Assembly: GCA_963920765.1 (NCBI GenBank)
Contig: OY987249.1
Coordinates: 7,068,817-7,132,816, forward strand
Length of the DNA stretch: 64,000 nt
Direction: 5' to 3'
Source: Ulota crispa
Lineage: Eukaryota > Streptophyta > Bryopsida > Orthotrichales > Orthotrichaceae
The position numbers and the translations under genes are program-made. The notes under the pieces are model-generated. The model did no database searches. It saw only the letters and a program-made list of their open reading frames with translations, and had not been told where the DNA came from. Shown piece by piece: positions 34,862 to 48,449 of the stretch. Numbering within the stretch: the first letter of the stretch is position 1; the number at the start of each line of letters is the position of its first letter.

Positions 34862-36588
34862 ATGGCGTATATCGATGTAGTGAATCCCGATGGAGATCTG
34901 GTGCAATCGGGAATGGGACTTCGATTCCCTCGCAAGAAGACGGCCGCTGAAATCCTGCCGAAGCTGGAGAAATTCGGCGTCGGATTGCTCGTCAAGGAAG
35001 ATGGCACCGTCATCGACGACGACGAGGACGTCGACAGCCCGTGCGTTTATCGCCTCATTCCCTTGCAATGCTCGTACACTACCAGTTTTAATCCGTCCAC
35101 TACTTCCAACATAACAGGTCGATCCATGCTCCTGCATGTCTCTCAACCTTAGATTCCTTGATTTTGTCCGAAATTCGACGTCGTAACTCTAAATTCTATT
35201 ACCAAAATACATCCCGTCCGTTCCTAGTCATCCTCCTCAGAAAAGGCAGTTTTGGGAACGATAATATCTCAAATTTGGTTTCACATGTTGCATGATGTCT
35301 TGCAACGGAAAATTAGGGTTTGCTCCGGAGAGAGTAGTGAGTTGTGATCGTTTGTAATTTGTGTGAGCGTGTTGAATGAACACTGTGCATTTCTCGTCAT
35401 TTATCATAAAGAAACACTCTCACAGAAAAGAATGTAAATGCCAGTAACGCTGTCGAGCTCGGGTTAGACTCTCTCATTATGATAGGCAAGGGCGTGGCAA
35501 CGAATAACAGGAGAATTCTCTCCGCTACTTTCACGGCGGTTTTCGGAGCCATCACCATTCATAGAAGGGAAAATTTTATGGATTTGCGGAATTTTCATAC
35601 ATGCCCCTGCTTTATCAGAAATTTCACAAATACCCTTGGACCATAATCTTGAGGCATTTATTTGTCGTGCTCGTACTTCCTTTATGACCAATGTTGAAGA
35701 AGGGAATATAATGTAACCAAAAACAAGCAATATGCGCACAAAGGAAGAAGGGAAGTGGCATGGACAACAAAACAAACGCTTGAAAATTTTGGTCCAAAGG
35801 TATTTGTGCAATTTCTGAAAAAGTAGAGGTATGTATGAAAACATCTCAAACTTCAGGGTACTCATGAAATTTTCCGAATAATTTAACAGCAGTTTGAAAG
35901 TGATACCGTCTTGTTTGTCAAATTTTGTGTTTGTGCTGGAATTTTACAGTTTGTTGCAGAGGGACCAATAGGGGGCTTCAAACATAAAATCTGGCCTTCA
36001 AACTTCTCACCTCACAGGATCTCCGTTCACCAGTGAATTGTTTTTGTTCTTTCGCACGCGCAAAATCTGAGACTCCCATGAGTTTGCAGAAGTTTCTGCA
36101 AAAGAAGTTTCAAGATTTGAGGAAGCAGGTGAGTGAGCCCCGCAAAGCCACAAAAGTTCACTCCGTAAATCAAGTTAAGAGTGAAGTCCAGAGGTGAGTT
36201 ACGTCAGGATCACTAGTGAATTCACAGAGGCAAATCGCTACGTAAGTCACCTGAAAAAGTTTAAGTTTGAAGCCCCCTAATGCATGCTGATCGTCGTTGA
36301 CTTGATTTTGTGTGCGCTTTGTTTATTGACGGGTTTTGTGATGCATGAGTAGAGTTACCGGGGCCAGTGGAGGAGGTGCTGCGATCGGTGGAGGTGGCAT
36401 TGAAACGGCACACGCAACTCATGGAGACGCTCATCCGGACTGGTGTCAAAATTGCCAGTCATTCCTCGCCAGGCGGCTCCGAAGATGGCCGTTGTGATTC
36501 ACAAGGCGGTCCGCGTCGCTCTCCTGAGTCTTCTTCAGCAGCAGAGGAACATGCGGCCGGCACGAGCAGTGGAACTAGCAAGCTATGA
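34862..36588 (+). CDS. Small conserved-looking protein of unknown function, 2 exons
   Basis: I do not recognise this gene. Exon 1 from ATG 34862 encodes MAYIDVVNPDGDLVQSGMGL, a basic RFPRKK stretch, KLEKFGVGLLVKEDGTVIDD and an acidic DDEDVDS tail. GC content and codon use rise sharply here compared with the flanks. The exon ends at 35040 (donor GTGCGT) or 35044 (donor GTTTAT). A second coding patch starts near 36355 and runs to TGA at 36588: LPGPVEEVLRSVEVALKRHT then QLMETLIRTGVKI, an amphipathic helix, followed by a Ser/Gly-rich tail ending SGTSKL. Only the 35044-36355 choice keeps phase into the helical frame, giving about 138 aa. No signal peptide, membrane segment or known motif. The intron would contain a family D and a TA-flanked MITE. 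The exon pairing is inferred; exon 1 is the surer part. Confidence 0.5.
35568..35875. mobile_element. Family D foldback element, copy 2
   Basis: Arms GGAAAATTTTATGG...CCCCTGCTTTATCAGAAATTT and AAATTTCTGAAAAAGTAGAGG...CATGAAATTTTCC pair, with AAGGAAGAAGGGAAGTGGCATG toward the centre opposite CGTACTTCCTTT. Lies in the intron of the small unknown gene. Confidence 0.8.
35971..36277. mobile_element. TA-flanked MITE with GGGGGCTTCAAAC ends
   Basis: Ends GGGGGCTTCAAAC and GTTTGAAGCCCCC, a perfect 13-bp inverted pair, flanked by TA (35969-35970, 36278-36279). 307 bp, with internal TCACCTCA.../...GAGGTGAGT pairing. The only copy in the window. Tc1/mariner type by target site. Confidence 0.85.
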
Positions 36589-37441
36589 TACGAAAGGTGA
36601 ACTCTTAACTCATGACAATAAGGTTTGAACAATGTTGTTGTTGCCTGTTTGAATGTTTGATCTGTTGATGGTGATGGTGATTCTGGTCGTGCATTGTTGC
36701 AATTTGAACAAACATTCATCACATGAAATGGGCTCAAATTGCAATGCAAATTAAGATCTGTTTTTAGTCAGGAGATATGGTAGTGTTAAGTTAAGTGTGT
36801 TTCAAAGCGACATCTCACTCTAATAAGCATCGAAACAGAAGATTGTCCACAAATGAGTCTCGTGTGCCAATTACCCTAACCGATCGGGCTTTCAAGGATT
36901 GAAATGACGAACTGATCATACTGTGAAAAGTATGTGAGTCAAAATTTAAAACATCAGATGATGAGTTCGCTAAAAGACAAATACGAAATTAGAACAAAAG
37001 AGAGTCCGTACGTGACCCACTTTAAGTACTACAAAAGAAACAGGAGGCCTAGTTTTGGCCTCTTGGTCATTTTATGATGAATAACATGTCGAACATTGTG
37101 ATACTCAGTTCCGAGTGCTTATCTCTACAACAATTTAGAAAAGAAGGCATTTTTGTTCTAATTCTATTGATACAACCAATGTTCTGGTGAATTGCTATCT
37201 GCTACGAGGGTAAACCCTCAAGCTTGGCTTCTTTTCTAGTGATTTCACAAATTTCTAGGCTAGGAGCATTTTCTAAGCTCCCGCTCTTTCTCTGACCTCA
37301 TTTTCTAGCGTCAACCAAAGACGGCGGAATGAAGCTAATAGTTTGTAATTAACTATAGTACAGTTCTGGAACCTTTTTTACCACTGAAAATTGTTTACGT
37401 CACGAACTAAACCTTTGATTCCTGTACATGTGGAGTGCACT
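36589..37441. other. Convergent intergenic region
   Basis: Lies between the 3' ends of the small gene and the kinase gene. GAGGCCTAGTTTTGGCCTC (37047-37065) is a perfect short hairpin. No gene or mobile element recognised. Confidence 0.5.
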
Positions 37442-40400
37442 TCACTTCACGACGAGACTGGACGAAGAGATATAACGACCCTCGAGGTAAGCTTCAAGAT
37501 ACTTACTGGAATGGAGTCGATCAACCCCTCTGTGGTCCAAACTTTTCCGTGGTATCACCATGTTGTTATCATCCACTCCTAGCATGGCCAGAGCAAAGTG
37601 GGTCTTGATGTCCGTAAGAGCACATTCATTGTACGTAGCAGTGTCTGGGATTTCCATTTCGCCTTCCTCAAAGTCTATGGACAAGCTGTCCTCCCTCTCC
37701 GATGTCACATTGTTCCTTGTGCGGGTGGGTTGAATCCTGCTATGATTACTGCAGAGTATTTGCAGTACCTGTGAACAGTAAATGATATTAGGAAAAGGCT
37801 CTGAGGTTGATAAAGTCTCGAAAAGTAATAGACTCAGTGGTTCCATTCGAGTCAATAATGCATCCTGGAATTGACTACATTTCATCAAACCAAGATTTGT
37901 GATCGTCGTGCACTTTTAGCACGTGTTTAAGGTCAGTCACTCCATCTAGTGCAGGTCTCTATAATTTACGTATTATCACAAATGAACAAATTAGCCTAAT
38001 TTATGCACATCATGAAGCTTAATTTGTGTTTTATCATAAATTAACAAACATATTTTTATATGCGCATATTTGATATTGATCATATTAACTGTGATAAAGC
38101 ATTAAACTGCTTGTATTGCAATACCCCCTCAAGTGAGAGGTTAGTCAACAATTTATAATGCTCATCTTTTGAAAGTTTCAGAATAGAGAAGTCAGATTCA
38201 ATTGTGGACATGTTAAGGAACATGGTGGCCATGCCGCCATAGAAGTTGCACAGTGATTGCCATGTGGCATATTCCAAGTGCAAACTTTTTTATAGGGAGT
38301 TGGTGGGCTTAATTTGTGCACATTATTTTTAGAAAACGTAAATTAGAGAGGCCTGATCCAGTGGCTTCACCGATGGAAGGCAATTGTGCGTGAGTATCTT
38401 TTTGTCTTACATTGGTGGGACCTTAAGATGGAGGAGTATAACGTACGTAAGAAACTTAGAAATTTGTAGAAGTTATTGCTTAGGGCTTGGTACACCAGTT
38501 TTAATCCTAGCTTATGTCTTGTCACTTCTGTGAATGAAGCAATACTTAATAAGAGTTCCCCTAAATTGCTCTAGTGCACTTTCTGGAGTTCTTTATTGTG
38601 AGGTGATGCACATGACCTTTTAGAGATAGACATACCTGGCTCATTTGTGGCCTATATTGAGAATTGTGTCGTACACAAAGAGATGCAGCAAGAAGCAATC
38701 TCTTCATCTGTTCCACGTCAAAGGCGCCCTCTAGGCGTGGATCTACCAATTCGCTCAAGTTATTGTCCTTCAATAGAGGCCTTGCCTGTCAAGCACATCC
38801 ATGTACACCCGTAAGTCGTGAGGACCATCGGAGATATCCTTTAATAGTGTCATAGCATGGATGTGGGCCCATGGCAAATAAAGAGTGGTGGTCAATCAGA
38901 AATAGAAGAGAACAGTATTTAAGTATGTAACAGAAAATAATGTTTTCCGATTTAATTCTCATTTACAGTTCCTTTCTTTTTCTGAAGTGTGGAAACTGGT
39001 TCCAGAGAGAGATGTCCTTACCCAGTTGACAAGGTTTTCGTGACCTTTAGGCTTGGTATTGTCGATTGGTGTCCGGCCAGTGATGAGCTCAAGAAGGACA
39101 ACACCAAAAGCATAAACATCGGTCTTGTTGTTCACCCTCCCATACATGAAGTACTCAGGTGCCAAATACCTGCACGGATCATCTCATGGATATTCAATAT
39201 TTTCATCGCCTGGACCAGGTAAGAAAAGTTCAACTGGAACGGAAATTACAACACGAGAACAGCTGTTGAAAAAGTACCCAAATGTGCCAAGAATGTCATC
39301 GCATAGTAAGTGTGATGCCTTCTTAGGAGCCCACTTCGCAAGACCAAAATCTGACAACTGCACCAAATCCAACATTGTATCAGTGCACAGTCAGAAAGTG
39401 AACAAAGTTCCTGCTTCCCAATTTGCGACTTCCTAAGCTTTAGCTCCTCAGCACCCAAACGGTCAAAAACTAGCTTTAATATCTCAGAATTTCATGCTGC
39501 AAATTCTGTTGAGAGTACTAGAACATTTATTGAAGGGTTGCAACCACAGAGCATGGGTTTGGGCCGAGAGAAAACCTGAGATTCGAAATCAGCGGTGAGA
39601 AGTATATTGGAAGCTTTAACATCTCTGTGAATGACAGGCCGAGAGGTGCCATGATGAAGATAATCCAAAGCTTTAGCTATGCCTACTGCTACCTTGTATC
39701 GCACTCGCCATGGCAAAACCGGAGATTTCGTCCCCGTTGCTACAAAAAGCCAGTCACCCGTCAATGCTATGATACCCAACCTAATTTCATCCAACAGAAT
39801 CTTCCATTTTAGTAACGTTTTCAGGTGGTTTAGAATAGTAACTTTTGCATTTTGTTTTATAGTGGACAGATGGCTTACCATGGAGACGGTCTTCAAGGTT
39901 TCCTTCTGGGAGATAGTTGTATACAAGAATTAGACGTGAAACGTCCACGCAATAACCCAACAAGGAAACAATGTGAGGATGCCGGGATAAAGATGTGTTG
40001 ATGGTCACGTCATTCACAAGCTCTGCTTCTGCTTGTGCTCCACAGTTCAAGAGTTTCACTGCCACCAACTTCCCGTCTGCCATCATCCCTTTGTACACTT
40101 CACTACCGCCCCCTTGCCCCGCCACATTACCTGCATCAAAAACCCAAGAAGTTAGCAAAAATTTAGCAAGAACCAAAGACATAAACAAATCAAAATCTCA
40201 TACAATTAGATGATACCCATAGCAGACTCTCTAAATAAGAAACATGACACTCTTTAGCAGATGTGAGAATTTGCCCATCGTCACAGTCGATGGCAAACCC
40301 AAAAAACTTTACTCAAAATTGACACTTATTACAAAGAGTATGCACAATGATCATGGAGTGGCATATCTTCTTTTAGTTTTTGGTACCTCCATTACCTCAC

Positions 40401-43400
40401 AAGATTGTGCACACAAAGGACCTAGATTCCATTCATCCTTTGTCCTTCTTTTCATCTCCTTGCAAGAACCGTTACTTAAATAAGAGTGACTGCATTTGTG
40501 AAGCTCATATCTACTCAGGTCTTGAAGAAGCAAAAATAGCAATGTAGGATTACTAAATTGCAAGTCGTCCTCTAAGAAATCTAAATGATCTAACCATCAG
40601 AGCAAAAATTGTGTTTACTATGACTGAGAAGTGTACAAAACAACTAATTTTAGTCATTGTTTAGTTGTCGTTCAATCATTTTGGACACAGTTTTATTCTA
40701 GTAAAATTACAAGTAGATTCCCATTGGAGAAAGTTCAGCTTTCTATCAATATAAGATTTCCACTAGAGAACATAAAAAAAGTTGGACCCGGGGTTAAGAA
40801 GGTTTACCAATCAAAAAATTTTGCGTACAATATTCAAATATCATTCTTGGACTTCATCTAAGAGTTCATAAAGAATTTTGTTGCGTAGCTATAAAAAAAA
40901 CTAAACCGCATCAACACACAATAATGGAGTAATGGTTGTCAAAGAAATTAGTTTATGTATCAACCTACTTTTAATTAAAACAAAGGTGAAGAATATGAGC
41001 TACAACAACAAGGCTTGTTTACATCCCATCAGAACCTACCATTCATGGAAATCACAAACTGCGGCAGGAGGAGAAGGAAACAAAAACTCCAGAGGGCTTA
41101 CTTGCAGAAAAATTGGAGGTTGCGGCATTGAGATCTTCGATGGGAAACGCTGTGCAATTGCAATCCAAGCAAAGCGCGTCGAGCCTCTGCGCCAGCGGCA
41201 GTTGCCGGCTAATGCGACAGTCCGCGGTCGTCATGAGCATGTCCTCAGTCATGTCCAGTGAGAACTTCACCTTCTTGTTGACCTGGACGGGTTCGGCAGA
41301 GCTTGACTGTGGGCTACCACCCTCCGCAGTAGCTGTGAAAGCGTCGCGGGCGATCTCTCCCAACAGATCGGCGTAGTCCCGCGACCTCTCACCTCGGTGG
41401 GGCAACTGCAACGCCCAGTCCACCACGGACATCTGCCGATTCGGGATGGCGGAGATTTGGCTTGGATCGATTCGACTTGCCACAGGGCTTGCCGCGGGGG
41501 TCACCGTAGGGGTTGCCGCAGGGGTTGCTGCAGGTGTGGCTGACTCCTTGTTGATGAAAAGGCGATGCATGGGACTTCGAGCGCCCTTCACTTTCTCCAC
41601 AAAGCACCGCTGCAATGCACTCGGAGCCAACATGTCCACTGACAGCCGCTGCAGCGGACTTCGAGCTCGTGGCTTCTCCTGCTTCTTAGAAGGAAGAGCA
41701 GCCTTCACAATGCAAGCAAACAACGTCACCAACATTTCCAAATACAGCTATATTTACCAAAACATTTACCGAGTTTTACCCCCAAAAAATTACTGTTGAA
41801 TACGACAACGCTAAATTTGAGTTATTAGCATATTCAGCGAAGTGATTAAAACCACAGCCGACATAGGCAATAGCAGATGACCACCTGCAGATTGAGTATT
41901 GATATATACTCAACGTCTATATATTCTTAACGTCAAAACTTCTAAAAAGTGCTGCCATATAACAAAAATGCAATGAATTGGAACATGGAACTTTGGACAT
42001 AATGTGAAATGCCTCAACCAATCAGATTCTGAAAATTTCAGCGGGATGTGGGACTTGGGACGTAGTGTGAGCTGCCTCGCACTAGACAAGCAAGAACTTT
42101 GCGCACCTAAGCAAAGAGGAATGTTTTTCGGTTGAAACGCACCTTTTCGACAGAAAGTCGACGATGCGTAGGACTTGCAGCAGGCATCCGCAAGTCAAGC
42201 GACGGACGTGGGAATGGACGGGGTGCAAGGTTCGGTGCATCGGCGCTCCGGCGATGAGAGGCAAGCACGAATGTTGTGTCCGGAAAGAACACTTCCAGAA
42301 CGGGCTTCACTTTGTCGAACCCAATGGTGTGGTGCATGAGGGGCCATCCCGGGATGAGAAGCTCTTCGAAGGATGCGGCAGACCCGGAGTCCGTGGACAT
42401 GAAGTCGCGGTCCTCCAGAAGGAACATGTCCGCCCTCCGTGCTTCCAGTTTCGGACTCGGCATGAGCGAGGAATTGAGCTCCTGCATCAAATCCGCATGG
42501 AACAGCGACGAGTCGGAGAAATAACATTTCTCCAGCTCCGCGCTGTGCTCGGTGTATGCAATGCTCTCTCGAAACGTGAACTGCGAGGCTTCGCTTGGTC
42601 TCGGCGGTGACTCCAATCCCTCGCACCATCTCCCGTTCATCGGCTTCCTGTTTCTCCCAAAACGCTTCATGCTCCTCCGTAGAGTCTTTATCACTCCAGC
42701 ACCGATTTCTGAACCATAACACGGAGGATGTTAACACCATGGATTGTAGAACAACCTACTAGAACCATAGACCTACCACCAATCTTACATTTTCTAAGCT
42801 TTGCGCAACTATGGATCACAATTAAGGCACAGTCTGCCAATTTGACGAATTTGACCATAAAAGCATAATCAAGGCAGTTCATGTCGTGAATTAAGTTCTA
42901 ATTTGATACTGTTTTCAAGGACGTTGATTGGCAGGAAAAAGAGATAGACCTGAATTGGTGACCCGTCAACAAGACTTTCCTGTTGTTATTTATAAATATT
43001 TGACGTTGCTCCTCACGTCTCATTATGCGACATGATTGTACTGTGGTCAGGGCAGTATTTTTGGTAGTGGCAAAGAGGTGAAATCCAAAAATCAAACTTG
43101 TTGAAATTTACTTCTTCTTGAAAGAAATCATGTTCTCTTTAGGAATAGATGAATGATAATCATTAACACGGAATGAATAGAAAGTACAAGTACGAAGATA
43201 AAAATGATTGTGGTTTCAATCCAAAAAGGTTACGTTGACAGATTCTGTCATTCCCTTTTTAAGTTCCTTAGAACAAGTGCTGCAGGGCTTTAGGGTCTGA
43301 GGAGGAAGGGTTTACTTGCAATGTCCGAACGATTGAACTGTCCGTTTTCATTAAGGATAATTTCGCCATGCTGGAGGACGACGACTGTGCATGTGAATGG

Positions 43401-46400
43401 CAACCGCCTCAGACAATATCTGCCAAGCGACTTACTTCTCCTGCACCATGGAACGCACAATTTAAAGCACGATTTAACGCACAATTCAAAGAACTATTTA
43501 ACGCACGGTCAAGAGGAGTACACGCCCTGGTGAGCACCACACAACATTATAGTTCCTAGTAGACGAAATGATTTCCACCGTGGGACCATGTACCCGATGA
43601 TAATATTATTCACATGGGGCATTCAATAAGTTGATTGCAAAGATGGTCTGAAACCACTTTGTACAGTCCTTAGAGGCATGGTTGTCTTATCGAAATCTTA
43701 TGAGTTCGTATTTATTAAAAGTATCATGAAATACTTGAGACGTATAGCTAAAACATTGAATGTATTCATGGATATATGGTTCATGTACATTATGAGACAT
43801 TAAATGAGTACAAACTTGTCCAATACGACAACCATGCTTAGATGGTGACAATTGAACTACACAACAAAAAACAGCAATTGTTGAACACAAATCTCTAAAT
43901 CATTACAAATATATAAATACTGGGAGTGGTCAACTACTCAGAAAAAAATAAAAAGGGACTGAGGGACAATGTCTGCAAAATTTTCGTCTAATGCAGTCAC
44001 TTTTGCAAGCAACGTTAACCAGGTTTTTAGTTTATTTTAAAAATCTGGGAACGTTTAAGTTATAACTAGCGGCAAAGGAAACGGGAGATCTTCGTAGTAC
44101 TACACCCTTCCACGGCTATTTACAAGCAGAAAGGCAAAGGGAAACTAGTACCTGATAGTAAAGTGCTTGTTGGAGCCCAGAATAAGCTTACAAGTCTGGT
44201 AACTCTTTGCAAAATCCACCAGAACCTTCTTCACCTGGATTCCGGGCAATATCTCCACCTCCAGCTTTATCTGTAGTTTGGAGGAACTAATATTATTTGA
44301 TAGGTTCATGAGACGAAGCACGACTCTTGTCGTAACCAACCCTAGCATGAACCAAAAGCACTACAAAGTACAAACAAAAGTGCTACCTTTCATTAAGACT
44401 CTGTAACAAGGTAAAATTGTTCCAAACTACTGAAATAAACATTAACTTCGAAAATAAAAAAGGCTGGTATTGGACGCACTTGTTTCAGAATGCAGAGGCC
44501 TTCATAAACGGTAAGAAATCCACGAAGGGTGGATGCAAGCTGCTCAAGATGTTCCTCATACTCCCTGGATGTCATTACTATCAACACCACAATTTCCCAT
44601 AGAGGCATCAGCTTTATATGTCAGTGATTTCCAGCTACAACAGCTCTTTTCTTCATTTCACAAATTGAGCATCAAGCTCCGAGGTGGAGGCAATGTAGTG
44701 CATGATGGAAACTGCACACACAGACCACAATTTCTCCTAGAGATCTCCTCCTTTGGACCTCCCCTAACGCCTCTCTACAGGATAGAGTATCCTTCCCCGA
44801 TGAAGACTTTTTGGCAGAACATGTCTTTCATCCGGTCAATTCTTATATTTGAACTGTGGAACATACATATCCAGGAAATTGATAGTTTTCCAATGTAATG
44901 ACTCTACATGTTTTACTTATCTACAATATTTTCATGACTAAAAACGTTATAATGAAATTCGTACAAGTTTTTCTAAGAAATCTTGCAGTATTATATCAAA
45001 ATTTGACTGAAAACTTGACACATGATAACATGAAAACATCTTAGCAAACTGGAAAAAAATAATGATAAACGTCATGGAACTATCAGTATATTTCTTAAGC
45101 TCAAAGAAAGAGGAAATTGATAAAAGCATGTTTCGTTTTAGTATATATCACAATTTCTAGCTGTAGCCTTCACATAGTCAAATAGTTTGGTAGATTTTAA
45201 CATCTTCTGAGAAAATAAAGAAAACTGGGTTACTAGAGCTACATTTTTGTTGTTAAGCTTAAATGCGCTTCACTTCAAATCAAGAAACAAGCGACAATTT
45301 TCGTTGAATTCAAGAATGTTCCTTGAACTTGCATTACACCAATACCTTTCAGATGTTCATAAAAGAGGATATTGAAATGACAAAGTCACTAGTATAGTCT
45401 TTGATGTTTTCACACTAGACAAGGAATCCTCTAGAAGTACTCAATAACATAATGCATGAGAAAAGCAGCAAACAACATTACTAATCTATTAATGAAGATC
45501 CCAAGCAAATTATTGTATTTAACTAAATTTGAACAAAATTAATCCGTATGCAAAACATCATGAGATCTCCCAAAATTATGTGTATACTATATGCAATACA
45601 ATGGGAAATTTATGCAAAACAATGAAAACATTGAGAGATCTATGCAACTCAACATTGGGTGGTCTCCCAATGTTTTACAAACAAAGCCCAAAATTCATTG
45701 AATAGTCTAGACTTGCTTAAATGAACCACTGGTTATACTAAGAAAAAGACAAGATTGGTTGTTAGACCACCATACGTAAACAGGCACTTGGGAAAGAAAT
45801 TCATCAAGTCTACTAAGCTTCTAAGGTAAACATAGGATAACACGCAAATTTCTATTATTAGACTATGCAACTCTGATTCTATTTTATTTTAGACTATGTG
45901 ATTCTAAGTTTCGAATACAAACTTACACTGAAAGATCCCAATTTGAACGCGTTTTCAAGTTACGTTCAAATGATGGTAGGAATGTAGGATGAAGCTCCAG
46001 GCTAGCATCTTTCCCTCGCACACAATCTAAAGTTGTGAACCTGCTGCGAAGGAATGTAAAATCTATGACGATTCCGGCTATTACCCCACTTGATTTTACA
46101 CAAATCGCAATGTAGCGGCGAGGATCAAGCAAGGACAGCCGCGGGCTACGCCAAGAATAGGAAGTTGAAGTGGCTGCTGCAACAGCTGGAAGAATGTCCT
46201 ATTTCGAACAAGAGGTTGTCCACTGTGCCGGAATACCAGCACTGACACCTAAAAGAAAAGTTCTCGCAACAGTCACGTGCTTTATGCCTGTAGCTCCGAG
46301 AGTCCGAGGGTCCGTTCGATGGGCTGGCTTCCCGTGTCTAGTTGCATCGTCTGGTCCATGACTCCATTGCGGCGATTGATCCAGTCCTATTCAAGAACCT

Positions 46401-47063
46401 GCCTACGGTGATTCCTTGAATTTATCCTTTTTTTGGACACAAAATGAAGCGTGTTCATTTGCGCTCACAGGCATCTCTATTCGGGGACTGAAGAAAAAGA
46501 CGCAGTCACACAACAAATGCAGCTAACAGGGAAGAAATAGAAAGAGAAGCAACGCAGCACGATCTAAAAACGTGCTCTTCTTGATTATTTGAAATTTGAG
46601 AGGATTTGGATTTAAGATTTTGAAAGCAAGCAATTGCAAATTTTAAGGAATCAAAACTATTCGTGGAACAGAAAGAGGTCTAAATTTCGGGAGACGGTGT
46701 TTTGTATGTTCGAAGCGGACCAGGGGTGACTGAGGTTGAAAATTGCTAATTTTCTGGAAGGCTGGTACCTGAATGGAGAGGGAAAGAGGTGACATGGAAG
46801 GCGACGATATGATCGCCAGGCTTCGCAAGGTCAACAATCGTCCATGCCAGCATTTCCCGGCAGGTCGCGTTCAGCTTCATTCCCACCAGCAGCGTGCACC
46901 CGCCCGGCGACTGCATTCGGCTCTCCAAGTCTTCATTCTCGCCCTCCAGGAGCAGCTCCTTCTCCAGCTGCTCCAGCACCGACTCCGCCACCATCTCCCC
47001 GCAGTTGGACAGCCTGCTCGGCGTCTTTGGCCGGGCCTGATACAATGTCGATTCCGCGCCCAT
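37442..47063 (-). CDS. USP-domain receptor-like cytoplasmic kinase, 12 exons, 974 aa
   Basis: Predicted Ser/Thr kinase with an N-terminal universal-stress-protein (adenine-nucleotide alpha-hydrolase-like) domain. Exons: 47063-46769, 44577-44480, 44270-44152, 43440-43316, 42708-42143, 41702-41102, 40130-39879, 39739-39576, 39357-39278, 39169-39022, 38785-38636, 37768-37442. Every junction is GT-AG and keeps phase (2925 nt). USP domain about 56-200: [67 protein letters not shown] Ser/Pro/Thr-rich linker of nearly 390 residues follows, including an (ATPAATP)-type run. Kinase about 602-870: [15 protein letters not shown] (K627), [11 protein letters not shown] (D725), SDFGLAKW (D743), [10 protein letters not shown] and [15 protein letters not shown]. 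All catalytic residues are present, so it should be active. There is no transmembrane segment, so it is cytoplasmic. The C-terminus has [18 protein letters not shown], typical of this family. The linker is longer than in the angiosperm members that I know. Confidence 0.95.
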
Positions 47064-47289
47064 ACTTCACAGCCGAACTCTGAATCTCGCGAGGCATGCC
47101 AATTGCCGCACCAATGCTCGTACTCCCGCCAGGAGTACGACAGCGACGGCTTCCCTCAATCCCGTCACATCAACAGAGACCGCCTTTATTGGCAAGTCAA
47201 AGATTCATCGTCCACAATATCGATTATTACCGATTAACCTGTTGTAATATATTCGCCACCGAGAAAAGCATCTAAACCATTGCGATCAA
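47064..47289 (-). promoter_or_regulatory. Kinase gene proximal upstream region
   Basis: The 225 bases between the start codon and the minisatellite. Probably the 5' leader and core promoter. No decisive motif seen. Confidence 0.35.
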
Positions 47290-47960
47290 CCTCAAACCAA
47301 GAAAAAATAAAAATTCACGAGTCGTATAACTCGAGAAGCTGATTAAGCCCGAGACACTGAACCTAAAGCGCAAAACAACAAGCTCGCTGCTGTTAAGAGT
47401 CACTCGCTTTCGAATTTCTGCTTAAAATCAAGAAAATGAAAATAAACTAAACGCGAGAAGTATTACTCGAAATGCTGATGGAATCCAGGATACTGAGCCT
47501 AAAACTCAAAGCGACAAGCTCGCTGGTCACAAGACTCACTCGCTTTCAAATTTCTGCCTCAAACCAAGAACCAAACAAAACTCAACACGAGTCGTATTAC
47601 TCGAAATGCTGATGGATTCCGGGATACTGAGCCTAAAAGACAAACGAGCTCGCTAGTCTCAAGATTCACTCGCTTTCGAATTTCTGCCTCCAATCAAGAA
47701 AATAAAAATAAATGAAATACGAGCCTTGTTACTCGAAATGCTAATTGAATCCGGAATAATGAGCCTAAAACACAAAGCGACTAGCTCGCTGGTCTCAAGA
47801 TTCACTCGCTTTCGAACTTCTGCCTCAAATCAAGAACATCAAAATTAATGAAATGCGAGCCGTATTGCTCGAAATGCTAATTGAATCCGGGATGCTGAGC
47901 CTAAAACATAAAGCGACGAACTCGCTGGTCTCAAGATTCACTCGCTTTCGAATTTTCTGT
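47290..47960. repeat. Minisatellite, about 134-bp unit, 5 copies
   Basis: The phrase TACTCGA(A)ATGCT recurs at about 47328, 47464, 47598, 47730 and 47866, a spacing of 132-136 bp. Each unit also carries GAGCCTAAAA, an AGCTCGCTGGTC block and ACTCGCTTTCGAATTTCTG. Many short TCG-containing palindromes occur. Lies just upstream of the kinase gene. Confidence 0.9.
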
Positions 47961-48449
47961 AACCAAAGCCAGTGATCACACCAGCATTATGTCCATTTTC
48001 GGCGCGATCGCTACTCATACTCGCCTAAATTTGAACCGGCGGGGATTGAACGTCTGAACTAAACCTGCCGTGGAAGGTACTTGACCTGGAATGCCAACTG
48101 CGTAACTGCACCAACCGCGACAGCAGCACTCGGAGCAATCAATTACCGACGAACATTCGGCATCATCAAGCCCTCATAGACACGCACCATTATTTCCCAG
48201 GTGCTCTGACACGCACGCGTGAGCGGTCTCAAGAGTGTCACCGGGCTGCTTGCATGCATGTCGACGGAGAAGCGGAGTGCCGCCGCTCTCATGACACTCG
48301 CAAACACGTCAACCGAACCTTCGGTGCTAGTGTTGCTGCGACGTTCGGTGCCGTCGCTCGTCGTCTCTCTCGCGTCCCTACCCTCGCAAGCTACTCTGGC
48401 TCCGACGTCCGTCATAAAGAGAGGCTGGACGGACACTCCGGACATTCTT
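47961..48449. other. GC-richer spacer, no gene called
   Basis: CpG-rich compared with the flanks. Open frames occur on both strands (48219-48455, 48143-48742) but none shows a protein family or splice signals. Confidence 0.4.

Noticed and set aside
45923..46132. Open frame in kinase intron 1 as an extra USP exon
   Set aside because: Exon 1 joins the exon at 44577 directly in phase and the protein then reads like other USP-kinases; the frame has no USP similarity.
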